Below are positions 31,768 to 42,603 of a stretch of DNA of 64,000 bases, in pieces. The DNA is from Owenia fusiformis (Eukaryota > Annelida > Polychaeta > Sabellida > Oweniidae). The stretch covers positions 1,218,001 to 1,282,000 of the forward strand of contig CAIIXF020000002.1 of the NCBI GenBank assembly GCA_903813345.2. The letters run 5' to 3'. Under the pieces are notes generated by a model that did not search any database, was not told the DNA's origin, and was given only the letters and a program-made list of their open reading frames with translations. The first letter of the stretch is position 1. Each line of letters opens with the position of its first letter. The position numbers were made by a program, and so were the translations under genes.

Positions 31768-33848
31768 AACTAGATTTGTGAAATTGAACAAGTTCAATTT
31801 AAGACTCCAGATTTATTTTACCTAGATAGATCAGTAAAGAGCTGAGTAAGTAACTGAGTAATTAGCTGAGTAAGTACCTTAGTAGTAGTTGAGTAAGTAG
31901 CTGAGTAAGTAACTGAGTAAAAAGCTGAGTAGGTAGCTGAGTAAGTAGCTGAGTAAGTACCTGAGTTAGTAGCTGAGTAAGTTGCTAAGTAAGTAATAAC
32001 TAATTAAGTAATTGAGTAAGTAGTCAAATAAGTAGCTGAGTAGGTAGAGAGGTAAAGTAGGGTATGCAGGAATTTTTGAAAGTATATTTGATCAATCTGC
32101 ATCGTGAATACTGGCAAGTGCGAATTTCAAACTTCAAAATGGCGTAGAATCTAAACCGGGGGTCGGATTGCAATTTTTGCTACAAGTATACAAAATTTCG
32201 GAGAATATCATTGAAGTGTAGTGTCAGAATCGCAAAATAAGAAAAAACTATGAATTTGACCTAGATTTTTTAAACTAGGTATTTTGGTGTCCAAACTTTG
32301 AAGGAAAGTAGCTTTTGAGGTCCCCTTCTTCTATGGGCTTTCATTATGTTTAGCTGTACTCATTCTATATCTCGTATTTTTACACTTCAAAAAATTATTC
32401 GGTCCCATTGATTTAACATGGGGCACCAAATTTAGCGATTTTTGAGATCTCAAAACGCCATAACTTCAGAACAAGTAGTCGGATCGAAATTTGGTTTGCA
32501 GATCTAGATTTCTGAGAAAATTCTACCCTTAATTCATAACTCATACGTTAATTTTGGAAAACTTTTTACTTTGGCCTACTTTTTGGACACCATATCTCAA
32601 AAGTGGGTCAAAATACTTTCTGACGGCAAAACGCTAACACTTTTAGCATACTCTTTGCTACCTGTATACAAAATTTTAAAGCAAATCATTTAAATATAGT
32701 GTCAGAATCGCAAAAATAAGGGAAAACTATAAATTTGACCTAGATTTTGACCTAGGCATTTTGGTGTCCAAATTTTGGAGCTAAGTAGCCTTAGAGGTCC
32801 CCTTCTTTAATAGGCTTTCATTAAATTAAGCTGTACTCAGTCTATATCTTGTATTTTACACTTCAAAAAAATCTTTTTTCCCATTGCCATAACATAGGCA
32901 CCAAATTTAGCGATTTTTGAGCTATCAAAACGACATAAATTCCAAACCAAAAGCCGGATTAAAATTTAGTTTGCAGATTTGGATTCCTGAGAAAATTCTA
33001 CCCTTAATTCATAACTCATACGTTAAATTTGGAGAACTTTTTAGTTTGACCTACTTTTCGGACACCATATCTCAAAAGTGGGTCAAAATACTTCCTGACG
33101 GCAAAAGGCTAACACTATAAGCACACTCTTGGCTACATGTACACAAATTTTCGAAGAATATAATTAATCTGTAGTGTCAGAATCGCAAAAATAAGGAAAA
33201 ACTTTGAATTTGACCTAGATTTTGACCTAGGCATTTTGGTGTCCAAATTTTTATGAAAAGAAGGTCTTGTGGTCCCTTTCTTTTATGGGCTTCCATTATG
33301 TTTAGCTGTGCTTAGTCTATATCTCGTATTTTACACTTCAAAAAAATATTTTTTCCCATTGAATTAACATGGGGCACCAAATTTAGCGATTTTTGAATTT
33401 TCAAAACGCCATAACTTCTGAACCGGTAGTCAGATCGAAATTTGGTTTTCATATTCGGAATGCTGAGAAGATTTCCCATAAGAATGATATCCTTGACATT
33501 GGATTCGGTGAAATTTTTTTTGGACCTCGTTTTCGGACACTGATATCTCGAAATCGGTTTGAGATACCAAAAAACTAAATCGACCCTAGGTTTTCTACTT
33601 TTTTATGAGGAACACAATGAAAAAAAACAGGATCAAAAATATTGAAGGACGATCGAGATAATGGGAAAAAGTGACAAAGTACTGGATTTGACCTAGTTCT
33701 TGACCTTTGACCTAGATAAAAATTTGACCTCATTTCCCAGAAAGCCAGATACATTCCCTAGTTAATCATGTAAGCAGCTTAAAGTAAGCTCTTCTAGTTG
33801 GTGAGAAATCTGGGAAGGAGGAAGAAGAAGAAGAATAATAATAATAAT
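31768..33848 (+). repeat. long direct repeat, unit A (2081 bp)
   Basis: Starts AACTAGATTTGTGAAATTG. A GAGTAAGTAGCT-type 12-bp array (31835-32055) comes next, then about three ~0.47-kb tandem units. Each unit contains GTGTCAGAATCGCAAAA, TTTGACCTAGATTTTGACC, CACCAAATTTAGCGATTTTT and GGACACCATATCTCAAAAG. It ends with GACCTAGTTCTTGACCTTTG, TGGTGAGAAATCTGGGAAGG and an (AGA/ATA)n microsatellite directly joined to unit B. No ORF spans the units. Confidence 0.9.
33701..33713 (-). promoter_or_regulatory. perfect DR1 nuclear-receptor-type site in repeat unit A
   Basis: TGACCTTTGACCT is the complement of AGGTCAAAGGTCA, the consensus direct repeat with one-base spacing bound by RXR-type and HNF4-type receptors. 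Here it lies within repeat DNA, so function is only a possibility. Confidence 0.35.
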
Positions 33849-36776
33849 AACTAGATTTGTGAAATTGAACAAGTTCAATTTAAGACTCCAGATTTATTTG
33901 ACCTAGATAGATCAGTAAAGAGCTGAGTAAGTAACTGAGTAATTAGCTGAGTAAGTACCTTAGTAGTAGTTGAGTAAGTAGCTGAGTAAGTAACTGAGTA
34001 AAAAGCTGAGTAGGTAGCTGAGTAAGTAGCTGAGTAAGTACCTGAGTTAGTAGCTGAGTAAGTTGCAAAGGAAGTAATAACTAATTAAGTAATTGAGTAA
34101 GTAGTCAAATAAGTAGCTGAGTAGGTAGAGAGGTAAAGTAGGGTATGCAGGAATTTTTGAAAGTATATTTGATCAATCTGCATCGTGAATACTGGCAAGT
34201 GCGAATTTCAAACTTCAAAATGGCGTAGAATCTAAACCGGGGGTCGGATTGCAATTTTAATTTCAGATCCAGATTCCTGAGGAAATTCTACCCCTAATTC
34301 ATAACTCATACTTTAAAATTGGAGAACTTTTTATTTTGACCTACATTTCGGACACCATATCTCAAAAGTGGGTCAAAAAACTTATTGACGGCAAAATGTT
34401 ACCATTATTAGCACACTCTTTGCTACAAGTTTACAAAATTTCGGAGAATATCATTGAAGTGTAGTGTCAGAATCGCAAAATAAAAAAAACTATGAATTTG
34501 ACCTAGATTTTGAACTAGGTATTTTGGTGTCCAAACTTTGAAGGAAAGTAGCTTTTGAGGTCCCCTTCTTCTATGGGCTTTCATTATGTTTAGCTGTACT
34601 CATTCTATATCTCGTATTTTTATACTTCAAAAAATTATTCGGTCCCATTGATTTAACATGGGGCACCAAATTTAGCGATTTTTGAGATTTTAAAACGCCA
34701 TAACTTCAAAACAAGTAGTCGGATCGAAATTTGGTTTGCAGATCTAGATTTCTGAGAAAATTCCACCCTTTTTTTCATAACTCATACGTTAAATTTGGAA
34801 ATTTTTTAACTTTGGCCTACTTATCGGACACCATATCTCAAAAGTTGGTCAAAATACTTTCTGACGGCAAAACGCTAACACTATTAGCACACTCTTTGCT
34901 ACCTGTATACAACATTTTAAAGCAAATCATTAAAATATAGTGTCAGAATCGCAAAAATAAGGGAAAACTATAAATTTGACCTAGATTTTGACCTAGGCAT
35001 TTTGGTGTCCAAATTTTGGAGCTAAGTAGCCTTCGAGGTCCCCTTCTTTAATAGGCTTTCATTATATTAAGCTATACTCAGTCTATAACTCATAATTTAC
35101 ACTTCAAAAAAATCTTTTTTCCCATTGACATAACATGGGGCAGCAAATTTAGCGATTTCTGAGCTTTCAAAACACCATAACTTCCGAACAGGAGGTCGAA
35201 TCAAAATTTGATTTGCAGATTCGGATTCCTGATAAAATTCTACCCCTTATTCATAACTCGTACGTTACATTTGAAGATTTTTTATTTTGACCTACTTTCT
35301 ACTATCTCAAAAGTGGGTCAAAATACTTTTTGACGGCAAAAGGCTAACACTATTAGCACACTCATGGCTACATGTATACACAATTTCGAAGAATATAATT
35401 AAAGTGTAGTGTCAGAATCGCAAAAATAAGGAAAAGCTTTGAATTTGACCTAGATTTTGACCTAGGCATTTTGTTGTCCAAATTTTCAAAATTAGAAGGT
35501 TTTGAGGTCCCCTTCTTTTATGGGCTTCCATTATGTTTAGCTGTACTTAGTCTATATCTCGTATTTTACACTTCAAAAAAATATTTTTTCCCATTGACAT
35601 AACATGGGGCACCAAATTTAGCGATTTTTGAGCTTTCAAAACGCCATAACTTCCGAACCGGAAGTCGGATCGAAATTTGGTTTGCAGATTTGGATTCCAG
35701 AGAAAATTCTGTCTTTAATTCATAGCTCATACGTTAAATTTGGAAACTTTTTATTTTGACCTACTTTTCGGACACGCCATAACTTCCAAACCGGAAGTCA
35801 GATCGAAATTTGGTTTGCAGATTCGGATTCCTGAGAAAATTCTATACTTAATTCATAACTCAAACGTCAAATTTTGAGAATTTTTTATTTTGACCTACTT
35901 TTCGGACACCATATCTCAAAAATGGGGCAAAATACTTTCTGACGGCAAAGGCTAACACTATTAGCAGACTCTTAGCTACATGTATACAAAATTTCGAAGA
36001 ATATAATTAATCTGTTGTGTCAGAATCGCAAAAATAAGGAAAAACTTTGAATTTGACCTAGATTTTGACCTAGGCATTTTGGTGTCCAAATTTTGAAGCT
36101 AGATGGCTTATGAGGTCCCCTTCTTTTAAAAGCTTTCATTATATTTAGCTGAACTCAGTCTATATTTCGTATTTTTCACTTCAAAAAAATCTTTTTTCCA
36201 ATTGACTTAACATGGGCACCAAATTTAGCGATTTTTGAGCTTTCAAAACGCCATAACTTCCGAACAGGAAGTCCGATCAAAATTTGGTTTGCAGATTCGG
36301 ATTCCTGAGAAAATTCTACCCTTATTTCATAGCTCATATGTTAAATTTGGAGAACTCTTTGGTTTTGACCTACTTTCAGGACGCCATATCTCAAAATTGG
36401 TACGAGTAATCAAAAATCTGTTGGCACACTCATGAAAGAGCTGTTTCTAAGCTACATCATGAAAAAAAGACAAAGTTGTTCCCATAAATAATGACGAAGA
36501 TAATTGATAGAATGTTGAAAATGCAAGATTTGACCTAGTTCTTGACCTTTGACCTAGATAAAAATTTGACCTAATTTCCCATCATCCCAGATACATTCCC
36601 TAGTTGATCATGTAAGCAACTTAAAGTAAGCTCTTCTAGTTGGTGAGAAATCTGGGAAGGAGGAAGAATAATAATAAGAAGAAAACTGGCAAAAGCAATA
36701 GACTCCAGATTTTCATCTGGAGTCTAATAAAGAAAACTGGCAAAAGCAATAGACTCCAGATTTTCATCTGGAGTCT
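33849..36776 (+). repeat. long direct repeat, unit B (2.9 kb)
   Basis: The first ~400 bp are almost identical to unit A at an offset of 2081 bp. It holds about five ~0.47-kb units, two or so more than A. It ends with the same tail followed by a hairpin AGACTCCAGA..TCTGGAGTCT at 36700-36725, repeated at 36751-36776 as part of a 51-bp tandem duplication. AGACTCCAGATTT also occurs near the start of both units (31802 and 33883), so the hairpin probably marks the element end. Confidence 0.9.
36543..36555 (-). promoter_or_regulatory. perfect DR1 nuclear-receptor-type site in repeat unit B
   Basis: The same TGACCTTTGACCT word in the matching place of unit B. Most ~0.47-kb units also carry TGACCT..TGACCT with six bases between. 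Confidence 0.35.
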
Positions 36777-36937
36777 AATGATTGAATTACGACCCTAATA
36801 GTTGTGGCCCATACATCAATACAGTGCTCAATATAGGTCAACAAGATACTAGTGTGCATATAAACGTAATACTTATTCAAAGCAGTATACCCATTTTGAA
36901 AAATCAGATTAACACATTTTCACGGGGGGATTATAAT

Positions 36938-37187
36938 CACTGGGGAGTATCGTGATGCAACAACACCGTGTTGTTGCATCAAGATGGCCAGACTTCCGGT
37001 GATAGATTTTCGTACGATATTTTGTTTCCCCAATTAAACCCCTTTCTAGGACGAGTTGCTCAATAACAATACACGTGCAGTTAGCACACGATCTATATTT
37101 AAAGAAACTGTCATTAGTATACATGTACCATCACCAAGAAGCAATTAGTTCACGGTTTTAGTTCCTCACTATTGATGCAACAACACC
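36938..37187 (+). repeat. left TIR with TGATGCAACAACACC iterons
   Basis: Contains the palindrome TGATGCAACAACA.CCG.TGTTGTTGCATCA near its outer end and another GATGCAACAACACC at its inner end. Two more (GATGCAACAACAC, GATGCAGCAACACC) lie just inside. These could be transposase-binding sites. Confidence 0.8.
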
Positions 37188-37829
37188 AGACCGAAGATGC
37201 AACAACACTCCTCTAGATTTGAGCAATGATGCAGCAACACCAATTAATAGTATCATTTCAGAAGACCATAAATCTCGAGAGGAACAGATTTTTAAATGCT
37301 ACTATTGCAACACCGTTACCCATTACCCATATTTGCGTTCTTCTCAAGGCATTCAAAATACACGTCTGCGGGCGAAGATCCTTTATATGTATTTTCACAA
37401 ATTTATACTTTTAAATATTATAATGTACTGGACGTTGTTCTATAACATAGTTAAATCGCCTTTAACATGGCAAACTTTAGTAACCCAATCTATTTTCATA
37501 AACCACTGTGTTCCATGGCTTGATGACCCTGACTCCAGTCAGTATCATTCAAAATGGTGGACAAACATCTTTCGTTCTCGGTAAACATGATGAGCTATTG
37601 GAAATTATCTATCATCCATCTGTGGAACAGTGATAAACTACCTGTAGCGTTATTGCTCTCTTTGGATTCCTTCTCTCCGACTGAGTAAAAAGGTAAACAA
37701 AAGTGATAAGATTTAGGGCCTAAAAAGGTAAATTTATAGGGGTACAGTTATCCCAGATATCCCGGGCCCTCGGGAAATATCATATTGTCTCTCGGAATAA
37801 AACCAATATTGAATCCCTCTCAGTAAATA

Positions 37830-37960
37830 ACCTTTATATAATAGCATTGTATAACTGCAATATCATTAAACCAACACTCATCCTATACAACTCTTGAGAA
37901 CGATGTACAACTCCTGGATAGCGTAAACTCCTGAGCAGCGTATACAACTCTTCAACTTGA
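37830..37960 (-). repeat. inverted copy of the 17030-17150 repeat
   Basis: On the minus strand it has GCTATCCAGGAGTTGTAC, TCGTTCTCAAGAGTTGTATA, GATGAGTGTTGGTTTAAT and TGCAGTTATACAATGCTATT, in the same order as the 17-kb copy. Confidence 0.7.
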
Positions 37961-38007
37961 TATATGACATCATACTTTGGGTGGGATAACAAAGGATATA
38001 CAATATA

Positions 38008-38713
38008 CAATTGTAGACCTCTCTTGAGGTCAACTGGCAAAATTGTATACCGATACTGTAAACCTTGAAAGTTCGGAGGTCGAGGTCAACAGTACTCTCA
38101 GGGTTTACTGTTGAGGTATACACTTTGGCCAGTTGACCGAATAGAGAGGTTAACACTTGTTTGTTAGTCCGAAGAATATAATAATTTGAAGGATATAATA
38201 CAATTGTAGACCTCTCTTAAGGTCAACTGGCAAAATTGTATACCGATACTGTAAACATTGAAAGTACTGTTGATCAAGACCAGAGGTCGAGGGCACTTTT
38301 GCCAGTTGACCGAAAAGAGAGGTTAATAATTGTTCTGCTAGTCCAAATAATATAATAATTGGACGAATATATAATCGAATATCACGTGAACATATTTGAT
38401 AAGGAAAGGTATCATATTTTAGCAAAAAATCCCCAAACCGTCGAATGCTTGTAATTTTATACACAACTTATTTTTCAAAATTAAAAAAATTTCAACATTA
38501 AAAACAATTTTTCAAAAATAGGGGTCAACAGTACCTAATAGCGGTCAACAGTTTACAATTGTTGACCTCCCGAGAGGTCAACCGGCAAAATTGTATACCG
38601 AGACTGCAAACCGAAAAACTACTGTTGACAGAGACCGAAAGTCGAGGTCTAAAGTAGTTATATAGGTAGGTATATGATTTTGACGGTTGATCGAATGGAG
38701 AGGTCTACAATTG
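38008..38713. repeat. three consecutive hairpin repeats (CAATTGTAGACCTCTC..)
   Basis: Units at about 38008-38150, 38201-38335 and 38556-38713 each begin CAATTGTaGACCTC, then GGTCAAC.GGCAAAATTG. Each ends with the near-complement (GCCAGTTGACCGAA..GAGAGGT). The first two keep high similarity; the third is diverged. Likely MITEs inserted or duplicated in tandem. Confidence 0.7.
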
Positions 38714-39062
38714 TTTTGTTAGTCCGAGTAAACTAATAATACACATATAGACGAAAATCATCAATCGGCATGGCTTCATTTCACAACCTTTTCTCCGAAC
38801 CACGTTAGCAATAGCATAGAAAAAAATATGGAGACAGTGCAAGTAGCTTAACTCTGTATTTGGCACATCACGGCGTACTCGTTAGTGAATTAATGTTAAT
38901 TTTAAGTTTCTATTTGTATTTTTGCTATACTTGTCGCCTAGTAAAGTCATTTTCATCAACGTTTACAAAATGCCCGTCTTCCATGGTTTTTTTTGTGACG
39001 TCATGAAACTTTTTTTTCAGAAGTAGCGGTCAACAGTACCTAGTAGCGGGCAACAGTACATA

Positions 39063-39185
39063 ATTTTGACCGCTCCGCTCACCCAATCAGAATTGAGTAT
39101 TTCAGTTCAGGTACTAACAATACATTTTGTTGCCCGCTCATCAACCAATCAGAATTGAGTATTTCAATTGTGGTACTAACAACAC
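39063..39185. repeat. two ~65-bp tandem units
   Basis: CCAATCAGAATTGAGTATTT followed by CAgtT..GGTACTAACAA.ACA occurs twice, starting at about 39083 and 39144. Confidence 0.7.
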
Positions 39186-39562
39186 AAAATGACTGATATC
39201 TGTTGTCTTTCCAAAATTATATTAGTTATTTGTAAGCAATTTCCATACGGTAAATCAAGGGCATTTAATTTAGAAAATGTATAATCTTTATTTTTCAGAT
39301 ACAATATCAATGAGATTGCCTCCCGGGGATTTTGTACTTTATTTAGTTTGCCTTGTATATCCTTTTAACTTTGATATAGACAAAGAAACCAAACAAAATA
39401 CGTTTCGTTCATGGACCACTGACCCACGCGTTTTATTCATGTCCCGACCTACACCAGTAAACAGAACATAAAACAGTTTCTCTTGTTGTTCAATGATACA
39501 TTATATTGGCGTTTTTGCATCAGCACATTGGTGTTGTTGCATCATCGATAAGAAACAGAGTG

Positions 39563-39812
39563 GTGTTGTTGCATCAATAGTGAGGAGTTAAAACCACGAA
39601 TTTATCGCTTCTTGATGATGCTACGTGTATACAAATGACAGTTTTTTAAAATATAGATCATGCGCTAACTGCATGTGTATGATTATTGAGCAACTCGTCC
39701 TAGAAATGGGTGTAAATTGGGAAAACAAAACATCGTACGAAAATCTTTCACCGGAAGTCTGGCCATCTTGATGCAACAACACGGTGTTGTTGCATCACGA
39801 TACCCCCCAGTG
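39563..39812 (-). repeat. right TIR with the same iterons
   Basis: Reverse complement of 36938-37187, including the palindromic TGATGCAACAACA iteron pair near the end. Further TTGTTGCATCA copies lie near 39529 and 39566. Confidence 0.8.
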
Positions 39813-39817
39813 ATAAT

Positions 39818-41159
39818 GAAGAGCGCACTACAGTCACGTAATCAACAACACACATAAAGACGTGGCATTTGAGTTGAAAAATCAACCAATCATAATAGAA
39901 TATATTGATCAAAGGATAAACTATATATACACTGGTAAATTTATATAACAATTTACACAACAAAGAGCGGTTGCCATCGGGACGAGAGGAACAATAAAGA
40001 ACAAGCGAATTCGATTGCAGTTCATATACTAATCGGTGATTCGACATCTAAATAGCAAAGTAAAGGTAAGTTTATTCATGAATATATATCTCATTAAAGC
40101 AATAAAGCTCAAGGAAATTTTAAGATACCCCTTAGTTAAGCTATTTCCCCCGTTGATTCACCACCCTTTTTGATACGTTTAAATGTTAAAACGCATATTC
40201 CGATATACGTTTTCAACTGTTGAGCACCTGTCAACATTACCGTTATCTTATTATGAAGGCTCTTACAGGGGTCTAAATTTTTTTTTAAATATTTAATATT
40301 GATATTTTTGAAGTTTATGACTGATGAGGTTGAAATGTTTTTGGAGTGTAATCCATGGTTTTTAATTATCTCTGTCGTAGGTATTCCCCAGGGTTGCACT
40401 TCAAACCTATTTTGATTCATAATCTTGTTATCTTTTGAATCATGATCTTAAAAGTTGAATATGTGAACATACATTAATGTACAGGCCCATCAGATGGGGG
40501 CGGCTGACGGACTTCATCCATTGGCACCCCCTCACTGAAATTGAAAGGGAAACTTTTGATTATTTTTTCTATTTGATTCAAACACTTTGGAAGTGGATAG
40601 AAATCATTGAATAGAATTGTCTCCCTTGTACCTCCTACCAGAAAAATTAAATAGTTTTAGATTTTCATTGTCTCAAACACAAAAAATGTCAAGAAATAGA
40701 GCATCCCTCTTAAAATAATAGAAAAATACAAATTATTTTGTCTCTAACATTTAAAGTAAAATGCTCTGTTAAGTGCTATGATAAATACGATATAAATCCA
40801 ATGTATGTAATTTTCGAAAAGTTGACTTAATTTGGGATATCGTCATATCGTGATATCTGATGATATCCTCATGATTGGTCAATGGAGCCGCTCTCAAAAT
40901 AAAAACAAAACATCTGGATTTTGAAGCTTCAGCTACTTTCCAAAACCAAGGAAAATATGTTTTATCATTGTTCACTAATAATTTATCATATTTTCACATT
41001 TTGAACTTTCATTTGATTATTTTTTTAATTAGACCCCTGCTGAAATCTCAAATAAATAAAAATCTGTAATAATATGTGATCCTCAACAAATTTAGAAACA
41101 CTCAATGATGATATTATAACATATATAAACTAATTTATTCCATAATACTACTGTTTTTC
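39818..41159. other. no supported gene
   Basis: AT-rich. A 94-codon minus-strand ORF (40136-40420) and others show no domain. Confidence 0.4.
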
Positions 41160-41850
41160 CTGGGAAATAAAATCATATTATCCCTCTTAAAATCATATAT
41201 ACTCGAAAAATCATATTGTCCCTGTAAAAAAATCATATATACTCGAAAAATCATATTGTCCCTGGAAAAAAATCATATATATTCAAAAAATCATATTGTC
41301 CCTATTTTTTCCAAAAAAGTTGTTTTTTCAAAAAAAATCATTTTTTCCAATTTTTTTTCAGAAATTTTCAGAATTTTTTTTCAAAAAATTGCAATTTTTC
41401 AAAGATTTTCATTTATTTAAAAAAATTCAATTTTGAATCATTTTTTCCCAAAATTTTCAAATTTTCAATATTCTTTCATATTTCCTTTTCCTTGAATTCT
41501 CAAAAATTAAATTATGGAATAAAAAGGTTATTTCATGCTTGATTTTCAATTTACATAGTATGTTTTTCAGAACATACCGCTAAAACTCCCGTTTTTCAAA
41601 AATCTACCGTAGAAACTAGTTTTTTCAATAATCTACTGTAAAAACGCCCGGTTATTCAAAAATTTTCCGCGAAAACTTTTTTTTCAAAATCTACCGCAAA
41701 ACTCCAGTTTTTTCAAATTCGATCGTAAAAACTACAGTTTTTTTAAATCTCCCGTTAAAAATTCCGCCTTTTTAAAAAAACTACCGCAAAAACTACCGGA
41801 TTTTCAAAAAATTAAAAAAAAATCTCCCGCAAATTGTTCATTTTAGGTAA
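41160..41850. repeat. A/T-rich degenerate repeats
   Basis: AAATCATATATACTCGAAAA/ATCATATTGTCCCT recurs at 41165-41305. Then T/A-rich sequence with AAAACT.CCG.TTTTTCAAAAA and TCTACCG words (41575-41830) is the complement type of the 26-kb repeat. Confidence 0.6.
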
Positions 41851-42433
41851 AGGTACGTTCACACCAACGGCGAATGCCACGCTTTAAATCGGCGAGCAAA
41901 GCGCCGTCATTTTTGTCATTTTTCTTCATACCAACGGCGCTTTGATGGCGCTTTAAAGCGGCTTGTAAAGCGGCACCAAAGCGTAACAAAGTTTGATTAA
42001 AGCGTCGGGGTCGTAATAGGTCGTAGAAAAGCTCAGAGTAAAACGGGATATTCGGCAAGAGCGCCAAAAAATTTTAAACTCTTAAAAAAATTTGGGCGCT
42101 CTGTTACGAATCGATTAAGCGCCGAGAGCGTATCAAAGCTTAACAAACCGTAACAAAGCTCAGAAAAACTTGTTCCAAAGCGTAGGAAAGCTTAACATAG
42201 CTCTAAAAGGTTCCTCACGCTTTGATCCCGCTTTGATCAGGCTTTGTTACGCTTGAAATCACGCTTTGAAAAGCTTTGATAAGCATTATTACGCTTTGAT
42301 GCGATTATGACGCTTTAAATCAGGCTCTGATACGATTGCAAAACTCTGTTGTGCATTGTTACGCTCTGTTAAGCTCTGTCACGCATTGGAAAATGTCGAG
42401 ATCGCCGATTCCATGCCGCTTTTGATCCAATGA

Positions 42434-42443
42434 CTATATAAAG
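42434..42443 (+). promoter_or_regulatory. TATA box in the centre of the foldback element
   Basis: CTATATAAAG, about 50 bp before an ATG in good context. The spacing suits a pol II promoter with a transcription start near 42465. Confidence 0.4.
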
Positions 42444-42489
42444 ATGCAGTAGATCCATAAAACCATTGCATCTTTGACTCGAGAACACG

Positions 42490-42603
42490 ATGGCAGAACA
42501 ACGGGATCCAGAAATTCCAGATGGACCAGAGCATGACCTATCTGAAGAAGACATGACGTTTGTCGCACGGCGTGATATAGCGTGTGAAAACTTTCAAGCG
42601 TAA
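42490..42603 (+). CDS. 37-aa ORF or first exon inside the foldback element
   Basis: The ATG lies in CACGATGG, a good Kozak context. The product is acidic and Pro/Glu/Asp-rich (MAEQRDPEIPDG.., then LSEEDMTFVARRD), quite unlike translations of AT-rich junk or of the AAAGCG repeat. The frame stops at the junction with the repeat arm (TAACAAAG). I do not recognise it. It could be the 5' exon of a captured gene, a remnant of the element's own protein, or chance. A short length and no visible splice donor limit confidence. Confidence 0.3.
   Translation: MAEQRDPEIPDGPEHDLSEEDMTFVARRDIACENFQA

Larger units (their letters stand above)
36938..39812. mobile_element. 2.9-kb DNA transposon-like element with 250-bp TIRs and ATAAT duplication
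   Basis: ATAAT at 36933-36937 and at 39813-39817 flank inverted ends that start CACTGGGG. The TIRs cover 36938-37187 and 39563-39812, each 250 bp, with roughly 90% identity. The interior has no transposase that I recognise. A 121-codon ORF (37219-37584) starts just inside the left TIR but shows no domain. The interior also holds other repeats (37740-38740). It is probably non-autonomous. CAC ends with a 5-bp duplication would suit Transib, but that is a guess. Confidence 0.85.

Noticed and set aside
31768-36776. Protein-coding tandem gene array
   Set aside because: The ~0.47-kb units have no frame open across units; short ORFs such as 32917-33120 are interrupted in sister units.
36938-39812. 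Firm assignment to Transib
   Set aside because: Only CAC ends and a 5-bp duplication agree; no transposase is present and ATAAT is not the usual GC-rich target.
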